NCBI GenBank assembly: GCA_964643435.1
Contig: CAZXPY010000008.1
Coordinates: 1-22,311, forward strand
Length of the DNA stretch: 22,311 nt
Reading direction: 5' to 3'
Origin: CAZXPY01 sp964643435
GTDB lineage: Bacteria; Patescibacteriota; Microgenomatia; Woykebacterales; RBG-16-39-9b
Shown: positions 21,234 through 22,311 of the stretch, in pieces
How the letters are laid out: each line of letters starts with the position of its first letter
How positions within the stretch are numbered: position 1 is the stretch's first letter
Notes under the pieces: generated by a model
The model's database searches: none
The model's input: the letters and a program-made list of their open reading frames with translations, nothing else
What the model was told of the DNA's origin: nothing
Translations under genes and position numbers: made by a program

Positions 21234-21815
21234 CTATTCATACCTAATTACAATTATATCTTTGTCGTGAACTAAATAATTTTCAAATTCATTATTTGGT
21301 TCTCCGTTGACGGTCATTTTGACAGTGCCTTTGGGACCATTACAATTATCAAAGATACACTTGGAGTTAAAAGTCTTACCCCAAATATCAAAGACGTTTA
21401 CAAGCCGAACGTGGTCTTTGGTAACGGGAGTCATATTATCCATCACTTCCCAATGAATCGTCCCACTTGAATCGTGGGTATGAACATCAGTCATTCGCAT
21501 CATGGGGTCATACCATTTATTGCTCGCGTATTGACTACCAATACCCAGATTGTCAGGGAGGGTCTGCTTTTGGCTTTTGATGTAGATTTCCAGATAGGGA
21601 TGCCAGTGGATTCCCTTCTCAGAAACAATATTTTCCTTGGCAACAGGCTTTTTAGTTGAGCTTTGGGTATTAGCAAGCCAGAATAAACCAGCAATGGTTA
21701 GGCCACTCCCAATTAAAATGGCGACCCAGATAAAGAAAGTTTTCGTATTTCCTTGTTGTTTCTGTTGTCTCACTAACTCCTTTCTCTCCTTTTTAGTTAA
21801 TTTTTGATAATTCAT
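21234..21815 (-). CDS. single-pass membrane protein with histidine-rich external domain, function unknown
   Basis: The 193-residue protein has a basic N-terminus (residues 1-25, cytoplasmic), one membrane segment (about 27-48) and an external domain. The domain carries IHWHPYLEIYIK (His70, His72), VHTHDSSGTIHWE (His112, His114, His121), a CIFDNC pair (Cys153, Cys158) and ends with KMTVNGEPNNEFENYLV and DKDIIVIRYE beta strands. I do not recognise a named family; the clustered histidines suggest metal binding (inference). AAGGAG lies 8 bases before ATG 21815, a good SD. It follows the small CxxHC gene by 55 bases in the same direction, so the two are probably one operon. Confidence 0.8.
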   Translation of the reverse strand: MNYQKLTKKERKELVRQQKQQGNTKTFFIWVAILIGSGLTIAGLFWLANTQSSTKKPVAKENIVSEKGIHWHPYLEIYIKSQKQTLPDNLGIGSQYASNKWYDPMMRMTDVHTHDSSGTIHWEVMDNMTPVTKDHVRLVNVFDIWGKTFNSKCIFDNCNGPKGTVKMTVNGEPNNEFENYLVHDKDIIVIRYE

Positions 21816-21870
21816 AAATATAACTCCTTGTTTGCAAAGCTAATAATTGGGCAAGTAAAAGGAGTTTGGT

Positions 21871-22173
21871 TTAATTTAGAAATTGGGAATAAAGTTTAAT
21901 TAGATTAGGAGAAGACCTGATCTGTCTTAAAGGGAAAGAAGAAAAGTTTTCTAAGAACAAAAGTGGGAGAAAAGAGATTGCCACTACCAAAGCTAGTAAA
22001 GTAAAAGGTTCGTTTGTAGGTGCTTTAACATCAAAGTTTTGAGTGGCTGCCAAGCAGTGAGAGGCACAGATTGGTTGTTGAGCGATATTCTCTTTACTCA
22101 TTACCATAGCAGACGAGTTAAGCAGAAGGATTGTTAATACTACTAAAATTAGTAAACCAATAGATCTTTTCAT
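21871..22173 (-). CDS. small membrane protein with CxxHC motif, function unknown
   Basis: The 100-residue protein has an N-terminal hydrophobic segment (about 5-22, signal peptide or helix), a short outside-facing loop with CASHC (Cys36, His39, Cys40), a second membrane segment (about 57-74) and a basic tail. I do not recognise the family. I start at ATG 22173 because the upstream ATG at 22182 overlaps the -10 box itself. The predicted transcription start falls at or next to this ATG, so the mRNA is leaderless. It is the first gene of a likely operon with the histidine-rich protein. Confidence 0.7.
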   Translation of the reverse strand: MKRSIGLLILVVLTILLLNSSAMVMSKENIAQQPICASHCLAATQNFDVKAPTNEPFTLLALVVAISFLPLLFLENFSSFPLRQIRSSPNLIKLYSQFLN

Positions 22174-22180
22174 AAGCTGC

Positions 22181-22209
22181 ATTATAGACTAAGCTTCCTT
22201 AGCGTTCAA
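22181..22209 (-). promoter_or_regulatory. strong promoter of the CxxHC / His-rich gene pair
   Basis: On the minus strand TTGAAC (22209-22204) and a perfect TATAAT (22186-22181) are separated by exactly 17 bases. Seven bases lie between the -10 and ATG 22173, so transcription starts at or next to the start codon. Confidence 0.75.
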
Positions 22210-22311
22210 CTTTGATAACGGATTAGAAAAAGTTGCCAATAGCTGTATATTTATATAGTAACCACCGGTCTTGTTGGAGGATATCAGGGCACGTTGTGGT
22301 TGAACTTCTCG

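Noticed and set aside
21001..22300. Direct repeat ACGTTGTGGT at 21001-21010 and 22291-22300 flanking the two-gene operon.
   Set aside because: Ten bases over 1.3 kb is close to chance, and no integrase or further homology supports an attachment site.
22189..22311. Open minus-strand frame of 40 codons running in from the right edge and ending at TAG 22189-22191.
   Set aside because: No recognisable motif, low-complexity translation, and it would contain the strong promoter of the CxxHC gene; it may be a gene tail but cannot be supported from this window.

Overview
The window carries a long ribosomal-protein block of a Candidate Phyla Radiation (Patescibacteria) type bacterium. The evidence is the AT-rich sequence, very tight gene packing with many 4-base ATGA overlaps, the absence of rpmD (uL30) between rpsE and rplO (a known CPR trait), and a poorly conserved small-protein neighbourhood. 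TGA works as a normal stop (tuf, rplP, secY, rpmJ), so this is not a code-25 lineage such as Gracilibacteria or Absconditabacteria. I cannot place it more precisely without a tree.

Layout. Positions 1-384 hold only weak minus-strand reading frames and a promoter. Positions 391-1524 encode a membrane-anchored PQQ-type sugar dehydrogenase-like beta-propeller with its own extended -10 promoter. A near-consensus promoter at 1553-1581 then drives fusA-tuf-rpsJ. A hairpin with a T-run separates rpsJ from rplC. After it the fused S10/spc/alpha block runs almost without gaps: rplC-rplD-rplW-rplB-rpsS-rplV-rpsC-rplP-rpmC-rpsQ-rplN-rplX-rplE-rpsN-rpsH-rplF-rplR-rpsE-rplO-secY-adk-map, then infA-rpmJ-rpsM-rpsK-rpsD-rpoA-rplQ-rplM-rpsI. 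A second promoter sits just before infA.

How it works together. The block makes two elongation factors, IF-1, 27 ribosomal proteins, the RNA polymerase alpha subunit, the Sec channel, adenylate kinase and methionine aminopeptidase, so it couples ribosome assembly, transcription, secretion and N-terminal maturation. Translation starts are mixed: a few genes have strong Shine-Dalgarno (SD) sites (tuf, rpsC, rpsE), most have none, and three promoters lie so close to their ATG that the mRNAs should be leaderless or nearly so.

The right end (20281-22311) is accessory. A convergent hairpin is followed by three minus-strand genes for membrane-anchored or exported proteins: a 3D-domain (RlpA/MltA-like) cell-wall protein in a visibly GC-richer patch, a histidine-rich single-pass protein, and a small two-helix protein with a CxxHC motif. 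Between the first two lies the remnant of a PIN-domain (VapC-like) gene.

The best candidates for something undescribed are the hairpin leaders before fusA and rplC, the heptanucleotide repeat before rpsM, the N-terminally short L2, the loop insertion in IF-1, and the His-rich/CxxHC gene pair.
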